Origin: Caviibacterium pharyngocola
GTDB lineage: Bacteria > Pseudomonadota > Gammaproteobacteria > Enterobacterales > Pasteurellaceae
Direction of reading: 5' to 3'
Length of the DNA: 42,846 bases
Assembly (NCBI RefSeq): GCF_002795405.1
Contig: NZ_PHGZ01000011.1
Location: forward strand, 1-42,846
Shown here: in pieces, positions 9,155-20,060 of the stretch
Layout: every line of letters starts with the position of its first letter
How positions within the stretch are numbered: the first letter of the stretch is position 1
The notes under the pieces: model-generated
The model's input: the letters and a program-made list of their open reading frames with translations, nothing else
Told to the model about the DNA's origin: nothing
Databases searched by the model: none
Program-made: the position numbers and the translations under genes

Positions 9155-11212
9155 TTATTTCACGCGGCTACCCGCTTTCGCGCCCTGATCCACATCCAAT
9201 AAGAACAAATCGCTGCCGCCGGTGCCCGCAGAGAGAATCATTCCTTCCGACACGCCGAATTTCATTTTGCGCGGCGCAAGGTTCGCCACCATAATCACGA
9301 AACGACCGACCAATTCTTCCGGTTTGTCGTATGCCGCTTTGATACCGGAAAAGACTTGGCGGGTTTCGCAACCTAAATCCAATTCGAAACGTAACAATTT
9401 GTTACTTTCCGGCACGGCTTCGCATTTCAGCACTTTCGCCACGCGTAAATCCAATTTGGCGAAATCATCAATGCCGATAGTCGGTTCAAAAGGTTCGAAA
9501 TCCGTATTCGGCGCAGTTTTCACCGCACTTTTCACTGCATTTGGCGTCGAATTCACTTGCGCATTTTCCGCTTTGGAAGCTTCAATCATCGTGTCGATTT
9601 GTTTCATTTCCAAACGCGAGAATAAGGCTTTAAATGGTGCGATTTGATGACCTAACAATGGCGAAGCCAAATTCTGCCACGTTAATTCGCATTGTAAAAA
9701 GGCTTCCGCGCGTTCCGCCAATTTCGGCAATACCGGTTTTAAATAGCCCATTAATACGCGGAATAATTGAATCCCCATAGAACAAACCTGTTGCAATTCT
9801 GCTTCACGATTTTCATCTTTAGCAATCACCCAAGGTGCTTTGTCATCCACATATTTATTCGCTTTATCGGTTAATGCCATAATTTCGCGCACGGCTTTAC
9901 CGAATTCACGGTTTTCATAAAATTGTGCAATTTGCTCCGATTGGGCGATAAATTCGTCGAACAAGCCTTGATCTTCCAATTTATCCGCCAACTGACCGGC
10001 AAAACGTTTTTGAATAAAACCGGCATTTCGCGAAGCCAAATTTACTAATTTATTGACTAAATCCGTGTTGACGCGTTGCACGAAATCTTCCAAACTAAGA
10101 TCCAAATCATCAATTCGATTGCTTAATTTCGCCGCATAATAATAGCGTAAACATTCCGGATCCAAATGTTTCAAATAGGTCGCCGCTTGAATAAACGTAC
10201 CGCGTGATTTAGACATTTTCTCGCCGTTCACCGTCACATAACCGTGAACGAAAATGTTATTCGGTTTGCGCAAGCCCGCGCCGTCCAACATTGCCGGCCA
10301 AAATAGCGAATGGAAATACATAATATCTTTACCGATAAAATGATACAGCTCCGCTTGGCTGTCTTTATGCCAAAAATCGTCGAAATTCAGACCGCTCTTT
10401 TTGCCACATAAGTTTTTAAATGACGCCATATAACCAATCGGTGCATCCAACCAAACGTAGAAATATTTATCTTCCGTGTTCGGAATTTTAAAGCCGAAAT
10501 ACGGCGCATCGCGTGAAATATCCCATTGTTGCAAGCCGGCTTCAAACCATTCTTGCATTTTATTCGCCACTTCTTGTTGTAACGTGCCGGAGCAAATCCA
10601 TTCTTTCAACATTGCCTCGAAACTCGGCAAATCAAAGAAAAAGTGTTCGCTTTCTTTTAACACGGGAGTCGCACCGGAAACTGTCGAACGCGGATCAATC
10701 AACTCGGTCGGGCTATATGTTGCCGAGCAAACTTCGCAATTATCGCCGTATTGATCCGGTGATTTACATTTCGGACAAGTACCTTTCACAAAACGATCGG
10801 GCAAAAACATTCCTTTTTCCGGATCGAATAATTGAGAAATCGTTCGACTTTTAATAAAGCCGTTCTCTTTCAAACGGTTATAAATCATTTCGGACAATTC
10901 ACGGTTTTCTTCGCTGTGCGTGGAATGATAATTGTCAAAACTGATATTAAATCCGGCAAAATCCGCCGCGTGTTTTTGTTGTACGTCGGCAATCAACTGT
11001 TCCGGCGTAATGCCCATTTGATCCGCTTTCAGCATAATCGGCGTGCCGTGCGCATCATCCGCACACACAAAATGAATTTCATTACCGCGCATACGTTGGA
11101 AACGCACCCAAATATCCGCTTGAATATGTTCTAACATATGACCTAAATGAATCGGACCATTGGCATAAGGTAATGCACAGGTCACTAAAATTTTACGAGC
11201 CGAATTTGCCAT
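9155..11212 (-). CDS. metG: MetG, methionyl-tRNA synthetase
   Basis: Charges tRNA-Met for initiation and elongation. The 685-residue class I synthetase shows the HIGH-type HLGH motif ([17 protein letters not shown], about residues 19-35), a zinc-binding knuckle with CPKC and CEVC near 142-162, KMSKS ([11 protein letters not shown]) and a C-terminal tRNA-binding domain from about residue 585. Between catalytic and C-terminal domains lies an Ala/Lys/Asn-rich linker containing an uptake signal (9522-9530). It is divergent from mrp/apbC and reads alone. Confidence 0.97.
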   Translation of the reverse strand: MANSARKILVTCALPYANGPIHLGHMLEHIQADIWVRFQRMRGNEIHFVCADDAHGTPIMLKADQMGITPEQLIADVQQKHAADFAGFNISFDNYHSTHSEENRELSEMIYNRLKENGFIKSRTISQLFDPEKGMFLPDRFVKGTCPKCKSPDQYGDNCEVCSATYSPTELIDPRSTVSGATPVLKESEHFFFDLPSFEAMLKEWICSGTLQQEVANKMQEWFEAGLQQWDISRDAPYFGFKIPNTEDKYFYVWLDAPIGYMASFKNLCGKKSGLNFDDFWHKDSQAELYHFIGKDIMYFHSLFWPAMLDGAGLRKPNNIFVHGYVTVNGEKMSKSRGTFIQAATYLKHLDPECLRYYYAAKLSNRIDDLDLSLEDFVQRVNTDLVNKLVNLASRNAGFIQKRFAGQLADKLEDQGLFDEFIAQSEQIAQFYENREFGKAVREIMALTDKANKYVDDKAPWVIAKDENREAELQQVCSMGIQLFRVLMGYLKPVLPKLAERAEAFLQCELTWQNLASPLLGHQIAPFKALFSRLEMKQIDTMIEASKAENAQVNSTPNAVKSAVKTAPNTDFEPFEPTIGIDDFAKLDLRVAKVLKCEAVPESNKLLRFELDLGCETRQVFSGIKAAYDKPEELVGRFVIMVANLAPRKMKFGVSEGMILSAGTGGSDLFLLDVDQGAKAGSRVK

Positions 11213-11375
11213 TATTTATATACCTTTTTAATCAAAAAATCGGCGCAAATTTTACCTTATTAACGGTATTTTTTCCAGTTCAACCGCACTTTTCACAATT
11301 TTGACTTAACACGGCGGGTTTCGCGTGTTTAAATATAACCGCGAATTTACTTAACGACTTAAAGGAATATTAGTT

Positions 11376-12500
11376 ATGGCTACTTTCTTTTCCGACAATT
11401 TCAGCGACGCGCAAAAACAACAAATTTTGTCGCTGTTTCAACAATTTGAACATCCGTCGCTAAAACGCGATCTTGTCTCACTCAATGCGGTGAAAAAAAT
11501 TGAACTCGGCGGACAAACTTTACGCATCGAGATTCGGATGCCGTTTGCGTGGAATCAAGGATTCGCGCAATTAAAGACCGCACTTTCCGACACGCTAAAA
11601 CAACTGACTGCGGCAACCGAAGTGAAATGGGCGCTGGATTATCAAATCGCCACCTTAAAACGCGCCAATAATCACCCTGCAGTAAAAGGCGTAAAAAATA
11701 TCATTGCCGTCACCTCCGGCAAAGGCGGCGTAGGAAAATCCACCGTATCGGTCAATTTGGCTTTAGCCTTGCAAGCACAAGGTGCGCACGTCGGTATTTT
11801 AGACGCAGATATTTATGGGCCTTCCGTACCGCATATGTTGGGCGCAGCGGATCAACGCCCGACATCACCGGATAATAAACATATCAACCCGATTCACGCA
11901 CACGGCCTAGTGGCGAACTCTATCGGATTCCTAATGGATGCCGATAGCGCGACCATTTGGCGCGGCCCGATGGCAAGCAGCGCATTAAGCCAATTATTAC
12001 AAGAAACATTATGGGCGCAAAACGATCAAGAACTGGATTATTTAGTCATCGATATGCCGCCGGGTACCGGAGACATTCAATTAACCTTGTCGCAACAAAT
12101 TCCGGTAACCGGCGCGATTGTCGTCACCACACCGCAAGATATCGCCTTAATTGACGCAATTAAAGGCGTATCGATGTTCCAACGCGTTTCCGTACCGGTG
12201 TTGGGTATTGTGGAAAATATGTCAGTACATATTTGCAGCCATTGCGGACACCACGAAGCTATTTTCGGCACCGGCGGCGCAGCAAAAATGGCGGAAAAAT
12301 ATAACGTGAAAGTGCTGGCTCAACAACCGCTACACATTCGCTTACGCGAAGATATGGACAAAGGCATACCGACCGTAATTGCCACCCCGGACAGCAAAAT
12401 CGCCCAATCCTTCTTACAACTGGCAGAAAAAGTCGCCGCCGAACTCTATTGGCAAGGCGAAGTCATCCCAAGCGAAATTTTATTTAAAGAAATTAAGTGA
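11376..12500 (+). CDS. apbC: Mrp/ApbC, iron-sulfur cluster carrier ATPase
   Basis: P-loop NTPase that binds and transfers Fe-S clusters. The 374-residue protein has an N-terminal MIP18-like domain (about residues 1-90), the deviant Walker A VTSGKGGVGKSTVSVNLAL near residue 112, DIYGPSVPHMLG, VIDMPPGTGDIQL and the cluster-ligating CxxC in HICSHCGHHEAIFGTGG. The metG-mrp divergent arrangement is the same as in E. coli. An uptake signal is inside (11577-11585) and another follows the stop codon (12507-12515). Confidence 0.95.
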   Translation: MATFFSDNFSDAQKQQILSLFQQFEHPSLKRDLVSLNAVKKIELGGQTLRIEIRMPFAWNQGFAQLKTALSDTLKQLTAATEVKWALDYQIATLKRANNHPAVKGVKNIIAVTSGKGGVGKSTVSVNLALALQAQGAHVGILDADIYGPSVPHMLGAADQRPTSPDNKHINPIHAHGLVANSIGFLMDADSATIWRGPMASSALSQLLQETLWAQNDQELDYLVIDMPPGTGDIQLTLSQQIPVTGAIVVTTPQDIALIDAIKGVSMFQRVSVPVLGIVENMSVHICSHCGHHEAIFGTGGAAKMAEKYNVKVLAQQPLHIRLREDMDKGIPTVIATPDSKIAQSFLQLAEKVAAELYWQGEVIPSEILFKEIK

Positions 12501-12560
12501 TTGGAAAAGTGCGGTTGTTTTTTTATAAGAATCGCAGGCTTTTTGAAATTTCACAAAACC

Positions 12561-12589
12561 AAACGGCTGAATTTCTTCAGCCGTTTTTT
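12561..12589. terminator. Bidirectional terminator after mrp
   Basis: AAACGGCTGAA (12561-12571) pairs with TTCAGCCGTTT (12575-12585) around a three-base loop and is followed by a T-run. It lies between the convergent mrp and lipoprotein genes and can serve both. Confidence 0.9.
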
Positions 12590-12599
12590 GTTGTATAAA

Positions 12600-13214
12600 T
12601 TATTGTTGGGAGTATTTTTGTGCAAAGGCTTTGTCTAAACCATCGATTTCCATTGCCATTTTTTGCAGGGTTTCGACGTGTTGTTGCAATGCTTTTTGCG
12701 CTTCGTCGCTTGGTTTTAGCATTGTGTTGATTGTCATTGCCAAACCTTCGGAGCTTAGACGGTAATAGTCTTTTTTCTTCGCGGCGAGGTTTTTAATTTC
12801 GTCGGATTGAAAATTTAAACCGTCGAATTCTTTAATTACACCATCTAATTGAGCGGAATAGTCGTTTAAGGTTTTTTCCAATAATGCCGGATCGTTTTTT
12901 TGCAATGCAGTTTGTAAATCCGCTTGAACTTGCGCAGCCAAACCTTCCAGTTTTTGACCTTGAACCACTTCCCAATCTACTAGTTTTTTATATTCTGCCG
13001 CCGCGTTAACATCTTGTGCGGTGTTGTCTGCTTTCGGTTCTTCCGCTTTTGGTTCTTCCGCTTTCACGGTATCTTGTTTCACTTCTGCCGCTGGTGCTTC
13101 TTGTTTGACTTCAGCAACAGGTTTGTCGGTTTTCGGCGCTTCCGCCGCTTTGTCACAACCGGTTAAGGCTAAAGCTAAAAGTGCCGCAGCACTTAATGTT
13201 GTTAATTTGTTCAT
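12600..13214 (-). CDS. Hypothetical lipoprotein with acidic repeat linker
   Basis: I do not recognise the family with confidence. The 204-residue product has a lipoprotein signal peptide with lipobox LTGC (Cys20). A low-complexity Ala/Glu/Lys/Pro linker (about residues 24-68) contains two tandem AEEPK units and an imperfect AEVKQ duplication. A predicted helical domain (about 70-204), rich in Lys, Gln and Leu, follows. The residue after Cys20 is Asp, which in enterobacteria favours inner-membrane retention; this rule is not certain for Pasteurellaceae. An AAGGA ribosome binding site precedes the ATG. The gene stands alone between mrp and tsaE. Confidence 0.75.
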   Translation of the reverse strand: MNKLTTLSAAALLALALTGCDKAAEAPKTDKPVAEVKQEAPAAEVKQDTVKAEEPKAEEPKADNTAQDVNAAAEYKKLVDWEVVQGQKLEGLAAQVQADLQTALQKNDPALLEKTLNDYSAQLDGVIKEFDGLNFQSDEIKNLAAKKKDYYRLSSEGLAMTINTMLKPSDEAQKALQQHVETLQKMAMEIDGLDKAFAQKYSQQ

Positions 13215-13454
13215 TACAAATTCCTTATGAGTTTTAGGAGAAATAAATAATTGCCTTTAACTGAAAGGCGTGTTTATTTTAATATAACTCCAAATGAAAG
13301 CATAATTTTTTCATCATTTCGCGGAAATACCAATTCAAAGCAATGCTTAGAGCCCGATTCTTATCAGACTCCAAATGCTGAAACCTCTATATAATTCCCG
13401 AAAAGTGCGGTACAATTTCCGCAAATTTTTAACGATAGACAATCAATCAAGAGA

Positions 13455-13943
13455 ATGACGACAACTTCCTACAGCTTATTCGCCGCCGATGAAAACGCAA
13501 TGTGCCGTTTCGGTAAAACCTTTGCCGAAGCGATATTTCACACACATCCGACACAAGGCATTACGGTTTATTTAAACGGTGAATTGGGTGCGGGGAAAAC
13601 GACGTTAAGTCGCGGGATGATCCAAGGTTTGGGACATAAGGGTAATGTGAAAAGCCCGACTTATACTTTGGTGGAAGAATATCGTTTAAACGAAAAAATT
13701 ATTTATCATTTTGATCTTTATCGCCTAAGTGATCCCGAAGAACTGGAATTTATGGGCATCCGTGATTATTTTGCGCCGAATACGCTTTGCTTAATCGAAT
13801 GGGCGGAAAAAGGTCAGGGATGGTTACCTGAGCCTGATTTATCCGTCAATATTCATTATGCGGAAAACGGACGCCGAATCGATCTATTCCCGACCACACA
13901 AGCGGGCGAACTTATTATTCAACAATTAAAATCAGCCGTTTAG
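13455..13943 (+). CDS. tsaE: TsaE, ATPase for tRNA t6A37 synthesis
   Basis: P-loop protein that works with TsaB and TsaD to make N6-threonylcarbamoyladenosine at position 37 of ANN-decoding tRNAs. The 162-residue protein has Walker A GELGAGKTTLSRGM (about residues 41-54), KSPTYTLVEEY, HFDLYRL and CLIEWAEKG, all family hallmarks. It heads the tight run tsaE-amiB-mutL-miaA, in which miaA also modifies A37 of tRNAs. Upstream lie 240 bases with an uptake signal (13403-13411) and no other recognisable gene. Confidence 0.95.
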   Translation: MTTTSYSLFAADENAMCRFGKTFAEAIFHTHPTQGITVYLNGELGAGKTTLSRGMIQGLGHKGNVKSPTYTLVEEYRLNEKIIYHFDLYRLSDPEELEFMGIRDYFAPNTLCLIEWAEKGQGWLPEPDLSVNIHYAENGRRIDLFPTTQAGELIIQQLKSAV

Positions 13944-13955
13944 TTATTTAAGACA

Positions 13956-15416
13956 ATGAAGAAAACAGCCCTTTTTATTACGCGTATTTTAACCCTTTTT
14001 CTCACTTTTATTCCGGCAACTTTCGCCAATGTTTGGACTATTGCCATCGATCCCGGTCACGGCGGGAAAGATCCCGGTGCCATCAGTCGAAATTTGAAGA
14101 TTTATGAAAAAAACGTCACGCTGTCCGTCGCCAATGAACTGAAAGCTTTATTGGATCGCGATCCGAACTTTCGTGCCGTATTGACGCGTCGCGGCGATTA
14201 TTATATTTCCGTGCCGGAACGTTCCGAAATCGCGCGTAAGCACAAAGCCAATTATTTAGTTTCCATTCACGCCGATTCTTCCGAATCACCGTCCTTGCGC
14301 GGCGCGTCGGTTTGGGTGTTATCGAATCGTCGTGCCAATGATGAAATGGGGCAATGGCTGGAAGATCACGAAAAACGCTCGGAACTGTTGGGCGGTGCGG
14401 GTTCCGTGTTAGCCACGCATAAAGAAAAATATTTGGATCAAACCGTATTAGATCTGCAATTCGGGCACAGCCAACGCGTCGGCTATGAACTGGGTAGCAT
14501 TGTATTACGCCGTTTTGCGCAAATCACCACGCTCAGCCGCAGCACCCCGCAGCACGCCAGTTTAGGTGTTTTGCGCTCGCCGGATATTCCGTCCATTTTG
14601 GTGGAAACCGGATTTTTATCCAATGACGATGAAGAAAAAAAATTAAATTCGCCGGCTTATCGCAAGCAAATCGCTCGAATTATTTACGAAAGTTTGGTGT
14701 ATTATCGCCGTCACAATCTAAAAACCGACGTGAATATGCCGAAACAAGCTGCGGCAAATGTGAAAGAAAATGCAACGAAAGAAAATACCGCTAAAGATAA
14801 CTCGGTAAAAGACAGCGGCATACGTCATACCGTAAAATCCGGCGAGAGTTTAGGCGGTTTAGCGGCGAAATATAATGTGAAAACCAACGATATTATCCGT
14901 TTAAACAACTTGAAACGACGCGATTTATGGATCGGTGAAAGCATTAAAATTCCGGATAACGGTAAAAATGCATTAAAAAATGAAAAACCGCAACAAGACA
15001 AAAAAGCGGCGAATGAAAAAGCCGTTCAAGATAAAAAAGCAGCGAACGATAAATCCGCCAAAACGGAAAAAACCGCGCAAACCGCCGGTAAAGACAAAAA
15101 TCAAAAAGATAAAAGTGCGGTGAATAATGCGACAAAATCCGCACGATCAAGCAAAGATAAAACTAAATCGGATAAAACCGAGCCAAAAAATAAAGTGGAT
15201 AAGGACAATAAAACCACGCAAAACGATAAAGATAAAAAAACCAAAGATGATAAAACGGTAAAAGAAATACCGAAATATCATACGATTCAAAAAGATCAAA
15301 CGCTGTATGCAGTGGCGCGGGAATATAATATTCCGGTGAATAAGTTATTGAAATTAAACCCGAAATTAAAAGACGGTAAAGTCATCACGGGTCAAAAAAT
15401 TCAATTAAAGGAATAA
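13956..15416 (+). CDS. amiB: AmiB, N-acetylmuramoyl-L-alanine amidase with two LysM domains
   Basis: Periplasmic zinc amidase that splits septal peptidoglycan during cell separation. The 486-residue protein has a signal peptide (1-24), an Amidase_3 domain (about 26-252) with zinc ligands His35 ([11 protein letters not shown]), Glu51 (KIYEKNVTL) and His105 (SIHADSS), and Glu217 in LVETGFLSN. LysM domains lie at about 290-333 and 440-486. Between them is a roughly 105-residue linker built largely of Lys, Asp, Asn, Ala and Thr, with an uptake signal (15113-15121) in its coding DNA. The gap to tsaE is 12 bases and to mutL six. Confidence 0.95.
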   Translation: MKKTALFITRILTLFLTFIPATFANVWTIAIDPGHGGKDPGAISRNLKIYEKNVTLSVANELKALLDRDPNFRAVLTRRGDYYISVPERSEIARKHKANYLVSIHADSSESPSLRGASVWVLSNRRANDEMGQWLEDHEKRSELLGGAGSVLATHKEKYLDQTVLDLQFGHSQRVGYELGSIVLRRFAQITTLSRSTPQHASLGVLRSPDIPSILVETGFLSNDDEEKKLNSPAYRKQIARIIYESLVYYRRHNLKTDVNMPKQAAANVKENATKENTAKDNSVKDSGIRHTVKSGESLGGLAAKYNVKTNDIIRLNNLKRRDLWIGESIKIPDNGKNALKNEKPQQDKKAANEKAVQDKKAANDKSAKTEKTAQTAGKDKNQKDKSAVNNATKSARSSKDKTKSDKTEPKNKVDKDNKTTQNDKDKKTKDDKTVKEIPKYHTIQKDQTLYAVAREYNIPVNKLLKLNPKLKDGKVITGQKIQLKE

Positions 15417-15422
15417 ACGATT

Positions 15423-17351
15423 ATGCCGATTCAAATTTTATCGCCGCAACTTGCCAATCAAATCGCCGCCGGTGAAGTGGTCGAACGACCGGCTTCGGTG
15501 GTGAAGGAATTGGTAGAAAACAGCTTGGACGCCGGCGCGAATCGGATTCAAATCGATATTGAAAACGGTGGTGCGTCGCTGATTCGCGTGAGAGATAACG
15601 GCTTTGGTATTCCGAAAGCGGAATTAGCGCTCGCTTTGGCGCGTCACGCCACCAGCAAAATTAGTCATATTGACGATTTGGATGCGATTCTGAGTCTCGG
15701 TTTTCGCGGCGAAGCCTTGGCAAGTATCAGCTCCGTTTCGCGTTTAACCCTCACATCACGCACGCAAGAACAAAGTGAAGCTTGGCAGGTTTATGCTCAA
15801 GGTTTGGAAATGGAAACCACCGTCAAACCGGCGTCACATCCCGTCGGCACGACGGTAGAAGTGGAAAACCTATTTTTTAACACGCCCGCCAGACGCAAAT
15901 TTTTACGCTCCGATAAAACGGAATTCGCGCACATTGACGAAGTGATTCGCCGCATTGCCTTGGCGAAATCCGCGATTGCTTTCACGCTTACGCACAATGG
16001 CAAAGTCGTTCGGCAATATCGCAGTGCCTTAGACGACGCGCAAAAATTAAAGCGCGTTGCGGCGATTTGCGGAGATGATTTCATTCGCCACGCGCTACAA
16101 ATTCAATGGAAACACGAGGATTTGCATTTGTCCGGTTGGGTGGCGTCGCCGACATTTTATCGTGCGCAAAATGATCTGAATTATAGCTATGTCAACGGCA
16201 GAATGGTGCGCGATAAAGTGATTAATCACACCATTCGACAAGCTTATGCCGAATATCTCGGCAACGAGCAATATCCTGCGTTTGTACTATTTCTTGATTT
16301 AAATCCGAACGAAGTGGATGTTAACGTGCACCCGACTAAACACGAAGTGCGCTTTCATCAATCGCGTTTAATCCACGATTTTATCTGCCAAGGTATTATC
16401 AACGCCCTTTCGTCGGAACAAGCGGAATTATTCGCTGCGCAAACAGCGGAAAATGTTGTTGATAACAGTGTGTCGGAAAACAAAAGTGCGGTAGAAAAAA
16501 ACACGATTATGCCACCGTCCGTTGATTCAATATTCGAGGAAACTCATCGCGTCACACATCAAGTCAACGAGCCTACGCCACAATGGACGACAAAAAGCGC
16601 CGTGAAACCGAATCGCGCCGCTGCGGGACAAAATATTTTTGCCGACAGCGGAAAAAACGCTTCGAATTTTAACCGCACTTTTGCTTCATCCTTTAGTCAT
16701 TCCGACGTGCCGAGCAAAACCGAACGGCAGGTTTATCGTGATCTATTGCAAGTCGAACCGCAGCAAAAAACCGAAATGCCGACGGCACAATCCACCGTTC
16801 AATCAATGCCGCCAGCCTCCGCCACAATGCTTTGTGCCTTGGCAATCGCGGATGATCGCGCCTTATTATTGCAGCAAGGTAAGCAATTTTATTTATTGCC
16901 GCTAAACCGGTTACAACAAGTTAAAATCGAATTATCCTTGCAACAATCGCCCGTCACGCAGCATCCGTTATTGATTCCGCTAATGTTTCGCTTAAATGAC
17001 GAGCAATGGCAAGTTTGGTTACGGCAAAAAACGTTTTTTGCGCAAGCCGGTTTTGAATTTAACGAAAACGAGGCACAACAGCGCATTACGCTTAACCGTT
17101 TACCGCTTTGTTTACGCCGACAAAATTTACAAAAATGCGTGATTGCTTTATTAGACCGCACGATCGACACATTTTCGGCATTTTTAACCGCACTTTGCGC
17201 AGAATTAAGCTATGAGGATGTGAATATTTTCGCCGATGCGGTGAATTTATTAACGGAAACCGAACAATTACTCGCCCGACAATCCGACATACAGCTGACT
17301 TCCCTGCTGATTCCGATTGATTGGCGAATTTATTTAGATAAGACGAAATGA
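15423..17351 (+). CDS. mutL: MutL, mismatch repair protein
   Basis: Couples MutS mismatch recognition to MutH and UvrD. The 642-residue protein begins with the GHKL ATPase ([44 protein letters not shown]) to about residue 330, then a poorly conserved linker (about 345-460), then the C-terminal dimerisation domain. I do not see the DQHA(X)2E(X)4E endonuclease motif, as expected for a MutH-dependent system. Three exact uptake signals lie in the linker and C-terminal coding DNA (16484, 16673, 17187). The stop overlaps the miaA start by four bases. Confidence 0.96.
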   Translation: MPIQILSPQLANQIAAGEVVERPASVVKELVENSLDAGANRIQIDIENGGASLIRVRDNGFGIPKAELALALARHATSKISHIDDLDAILSLGFRGEALASISSVSRLTLTSRTQEQSEAWQVYAQGLEMETTVKPASHPVGTTVEVENLFFNTPARRKFLRSDKTEFAHIDEVIRRIALAKSAIAFTLTHNGKVVRQYRSALDDAQKLKRVAAICGDDFIRHALQIQWKHEDLHLSGWVASPTFYRAQNDLNYSYVNGRMVRDKVINHTIRQAYAEYLGNEQYPAFVLFLDLNPNEVDVNVHPTKHEVRFHQSRLIHDFICQGIINALSSEQAELFAAQTAENVVDNSVSENKSAVEKNTIMPPSVDSIFEETHRVTHQVNEPTPQWTTKSAVKPNRAAAGQNIFADSGKNASNFNRTFASSFSHSDVPSKTERQVYRDLLQVEPQQKTEMPTAQSTVQSMPPASATMLCALAIADDRALLLQQGKQFYLLPLNRLQQVKIELSLQQSPVTQHPLLIPLMFRLNDEQWQVWLRQKTFFAQAGFEFNENEAQQRITLNRLPLCLRRQNLQKCVIALLDRTIDTFSAFLTALCAELSYEDVNIFADAVNLLTETEQLLARQSDIQLTSLLIPIDWRIYLDKTK

Positions 17352-18280
17352 CGACATCATCTCTGCCTCACGCAATTTTTTTAATGGGCCCGACCGCTTC
17401 CGGCAAAACGGATTTGGCGATTCGCCTGCGCCAAGCCTTGCCGGTTGAAGTGATCAGTGTGGATTCCGCATTGATCTATAAAGGAATGGATATCGGCACG
17501 GCGAAACCGAGCGCGGAAGAATTAGCGCTCGCACCTCATCGTTTAATTGATATTAAAGATCCGGCGCAAAGCTACTCGGCAGCGGAATTTCGTACCGATG
17601 CCTTGCGAGAAATGCAAGATATTACCGAACAAGGAAAGATTCCGCTTTTGGTCGGTGGCACAATGCTTTATTACAAAGCCTTGTTAGACGGGCTTTCACC
17701 TTTGCCTTCCGCCGATGAAAATATTCGCGCCGAAATTGAAGAAAAGGCGCGCCGTCTAGGTTGGAACGCATTACACGCAGAATTGCAAAAAATCGATCCT
17801 ATCGCCGCACAACGTATTAATCCGAATGACAGTCAACGCATTAACCGCGCGTTGGAAGTGTATTATGTCAGTGGAAAATCCTTAACGGAATTGACCGCAC
17901 TTAAAGGCGAAAGTTTGCCTTATCAAATCAGTCAATTTGCCATTGCGCCGCAAGATCGCGCCTTGCTACATCAACGCATCGAACAACGTTTTCATAAAAT
18001 GATTGCGCAAGGTTTTCAACAAGAAGTAGAAAAACTTTATCAACGCGCAGATTTGCATCCCGATTTACCTTCGATCCGTTGCGTGGGTTATCGACAAATG
18101 TGGGAATATTTGCGCGGCGATTATGATCAGGAGGAAATGATTTTTCGCGGTATTTGTGCGACGCGCCAGTTGGCGAAACGGCAAATTACTTGGTTAAGAG
18201 GTTGGAAATATCCGCTGCAATGGCTGGACAGCTTGGAAATCGACAACGCCGCCCAGCAAATCGCGCAAACGTTAAAATAA
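17348..18280 (+). CDS. miaA: MiaA, tRNA dimethylallyltransferase
   Basis: Transfers a dimethylallyl group to A37 of tRNAs that read UNN codons. The 310-residue protein has P-loop [50 protein letters not shown] and [14 protein letters not shown]. The start overlaps mutL by four bases (ATGA). hfq follows after 116 bases, as in E. coli, and appears to have its own promoter. Confidence 0.96.
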   Translation: MTTSSLPHAIFLMGPTASGKTDLAIRLRQALPVEVISVDSALIYKGMDIGTAKPSAEELALAPHRLIDIKDPAQSYSAAEFRTDALREMQDITEQGKIPLLVGGTMLYYKALLDGLSPLPSADENIRAEIEEKARRLGWNALHAELQKIDPIAAQRINPNDSQRINRALEVYYVSGKSLTELTALKGESLPYQISQFAIAPQDRALLHQRIEQRFHKMIAQGFQQEVEKLYQRADLHPDLPSIRCVGYRQMWEYLRGDYDQEEMIFRGICATRQLAKRQITWLRGWKYPLQWLDSLEIDNAAQQIAQTLK

Positions 18281-18293
18281 TTTAACGTCGATG

Positions 18294-18322
18294 ATGACAT
18301 TAAGAGAGATTATTGTTATATT
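18294..18322 (+). promoter_or_regulatory. Candidate hfq promoter
   Basis: ATGACA (18294-18299) and TATATT (18317-18322) have an ideal 17-base spacer, which would give a leader of about 68 bases before the hfq ATG. A four-base-pair GGG/CCC hairpin followed by ATTTTT (18338-18355) lies in that leader; it looks too weak to be a terminator. Confidence 0.6.
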
Positions 18323-18396
18323 GGCGTATCGGAGGCAAGGGAAATCCCTATTTTTGTTTAACATCATACTTGATTAATATAAGAAGGAAATAAAAA

Positions 18397-18696
18397 ATGG
18401 CAAAAGGACAATCTTTACAAGATCCTTATTTAAATGCATTACGTCGCGAGCGTATCCCCGTATCGATTTATTTAGTCAACGGCATTAAACTTCAAGGACA
18501 AATTGAATCCTTCGACCAATTTGTTATCTTACTCAAGAATACCGTAAATCAAATGGTTTACAAACACGCGATTTCTACCGTTGTTCCGGCGCGCTCCGTT
18601 GCTCATCACAACAATCAAGGGCAAGGACAGCAACAACATCATAATCATATTCAAGAGGCACAAGCGGAATTAAATCCGGAAGGTCAAGCCGAATAA
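18397..18696 (+). CDS. hfq: Hfq, RNA chaperone
   Basis: Hexameric Sm-like protein that helps small RNAs pair with mRNAs. The 99-residue protein has the Sm1 and Sm2 motifs ([38 protein letters not shown]) and a short Gln/His-rich C-terminal tail with an acidic end. An AAGAAGGA ribosome binding site precedes the ATG. hflX starts two bases after the stop, so the two are probably co-translated. Confidence 0.97.
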   Translation: MAKGQSLQDPYLNALRRERIPVSIYLVNGIKLQGQIESFDQFVILLKNTVNQMVYKHAISTVVPARSVAHHNNQGQGQQQHHNHIQEAQAELNPEGQAE

Positions 18697-18698
18697 TT

Positions 18699-20060
18699 TT
18701 GAATATTAAAACCCGCGATATTACGCAAAGTGCGGTGATTTCCGAGGAAATTTCCACTGCACTTTATTGTTCCTCGAATTTATCTGCAAACGCAAGCGAT
18801 TATGATAATGCGATTGTGGTTCACGTCTTTTTTTCGCAAGTCAAAAATACGGATGATTTGCTGGAATTTCAAAATTTGGCAAAAGCGGCGAAAGTAAATA
18901 TTCTTTCCACCATCACAACAACGCGCTCGACGCCGCAAGCAAAATATTTCGTCGGTCAAGGCAAAGCGCAAGAAATCGCCGATGAAGTTAAGCGCCTTGA
19001 CGCCGATATCGTATTGGTGAATCACAGCCTGACGCCTGCGCAAACACGCAATTTAGAAAGTTTATGCGACTGTCGCGTGGTGGATCGAAGCGGATTGATT
19101 TTAGATATTTTCGCTCAACGCGCACGTTCTCACGAAGGCAAATTACAAGTGGAATTAGCGCAATTAAAACATTTATCCACGCGCTTGGTACGGCGAAAAA
19201 CCGGACTCGATCAACAAAAAGGCGCGGTGGGTTTGCGCGGTCCCGGCGAAACTCAACTGGAAACGGATCGCCGATTAATTAAAGTTCGTATCGCTCAGCT
19301 GCAAAATCGTTTGGAAAAAGTCGAGAAACAACGTAATCAAAATCGCCGAACGCGGCAAAAATCCGATATTCCGACGGTTTCCTTGGTCGGCTACACTAAT
19401 GCGGGAAAATCCACATTATTCAATGCTTTAACGCAAGCGAACGTGTATGCTGCCGATCAACTGTTCGCCACTTTGGATCCGACTTTGCGTCGATTGTGGA
19501 TACAAGACGTCGGCGCAACAATCTTAGCCGACACCGTGGGTTTTATCCGCGATTTGCCGCACGATTTGATTTCCGCCTTTAAATCCACCTTACAAGAAAC
19601 CGTGGAAGCCAGCTTGTTGTTGCACGTTATTGATTGCGCCGACAGTAGAAAATTAGAGAATATTCAAGCAGTTAATCAAGTTTTGGAAGAAATCCGCGCG
19701 CAAGACGTACCCGTTTTATTGATTTATAATAAAATCGATCAATTAGAAAATACGCTGCCGCACATTGAATATGACGATCAAAACAAGCCGCAAGCGGTTT
19801 ATCTTTCCGCCCACGACGGACAAGGGCTGGATTTATTAATCGAAGCAATTCGCCAGCGTCTCAGCAATGAAATTTTAACCTTTGATCTTAAATTAGCGCC
19901 GCAGGAAAGTAAAATTCGTCATCGGCTTTATCAATTAAATTGCATCTTACAAGAACAAATTTCCGAGCAAGGGGAATTTCTACTCGCGGTGCGTATCGAT
20001 AAAACCGAATGGCTGAAGTTGCTTAAACAATTTCCGCATTTGGCACCAATGCAAGCTTAA
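18699..20060 (+). CDS. hflX: HflX, ribosome-associated GTPase
   Basis: Ribosome-splitting GTPase that rescues stalled or heat-damaged ribosomes. The 453-residue frame has the N-terminal nucleotide-binding domain ([16 protein letters not shown]), the linker [15 protein letters not shown], and a GTPase domain with G1 [12 protein letters not shown]3 [10 protein letters not shown] and G4 NKID. No ATG exists near the homologous N-terminus. The best start is TTG at 18699, two bases after the hfq stop, with GGAAGG 15 bases upstream; GTG at 18735 is the alternative. Compared with E. coli HflX, the TTG start adds about 30 residues whose DNA includes an uptake signal (18728-18736). Confidence 0.92.
   Translation: MNIKTRDITQSAVISEEISTALYCSSNLSANASDYDNAIVVHVFFSQVKNTDDLLEFQNLAKAAKVNILSTITTTRSTPQAKYFVGQGKAQEIADEVKRLDADIVLVNHSLTPAQTRNLESLCDCRVVDRSGLILDIFAQRARSHEGKLQVELAQLKHLSTRLVRRKTGLDQQKGAVGLRGPGETQLETDRRLIKVRIAQLQNRLEKVEKQRNQNRRTRQKSDIPTVSLVGYTNAGKSTLFNALTQANVYAADQLFATLDPTLRRLWIQDVGATILADTVGFIRDLPHDLISAFKSTLQETVEASLLLHVIDCADSRKLENIQAVNQVLEEIRAQDVPVLLIYNKIDQLENTLPHIEYDDQNKPQAVYLSAHDGQGLDLLIEAIRQRLSNEILTFDLKLAPQESKIRHRLYQLNCILQEQISEQGEFLLAVRIDKTEWLKLLKQFPHLAPMQA

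Noticed and set aside
18336-18356. Terminator or attenuator in the hfq leader
   Set aside because: The stem has only four base pairs before ATTTTT, too weak to call.
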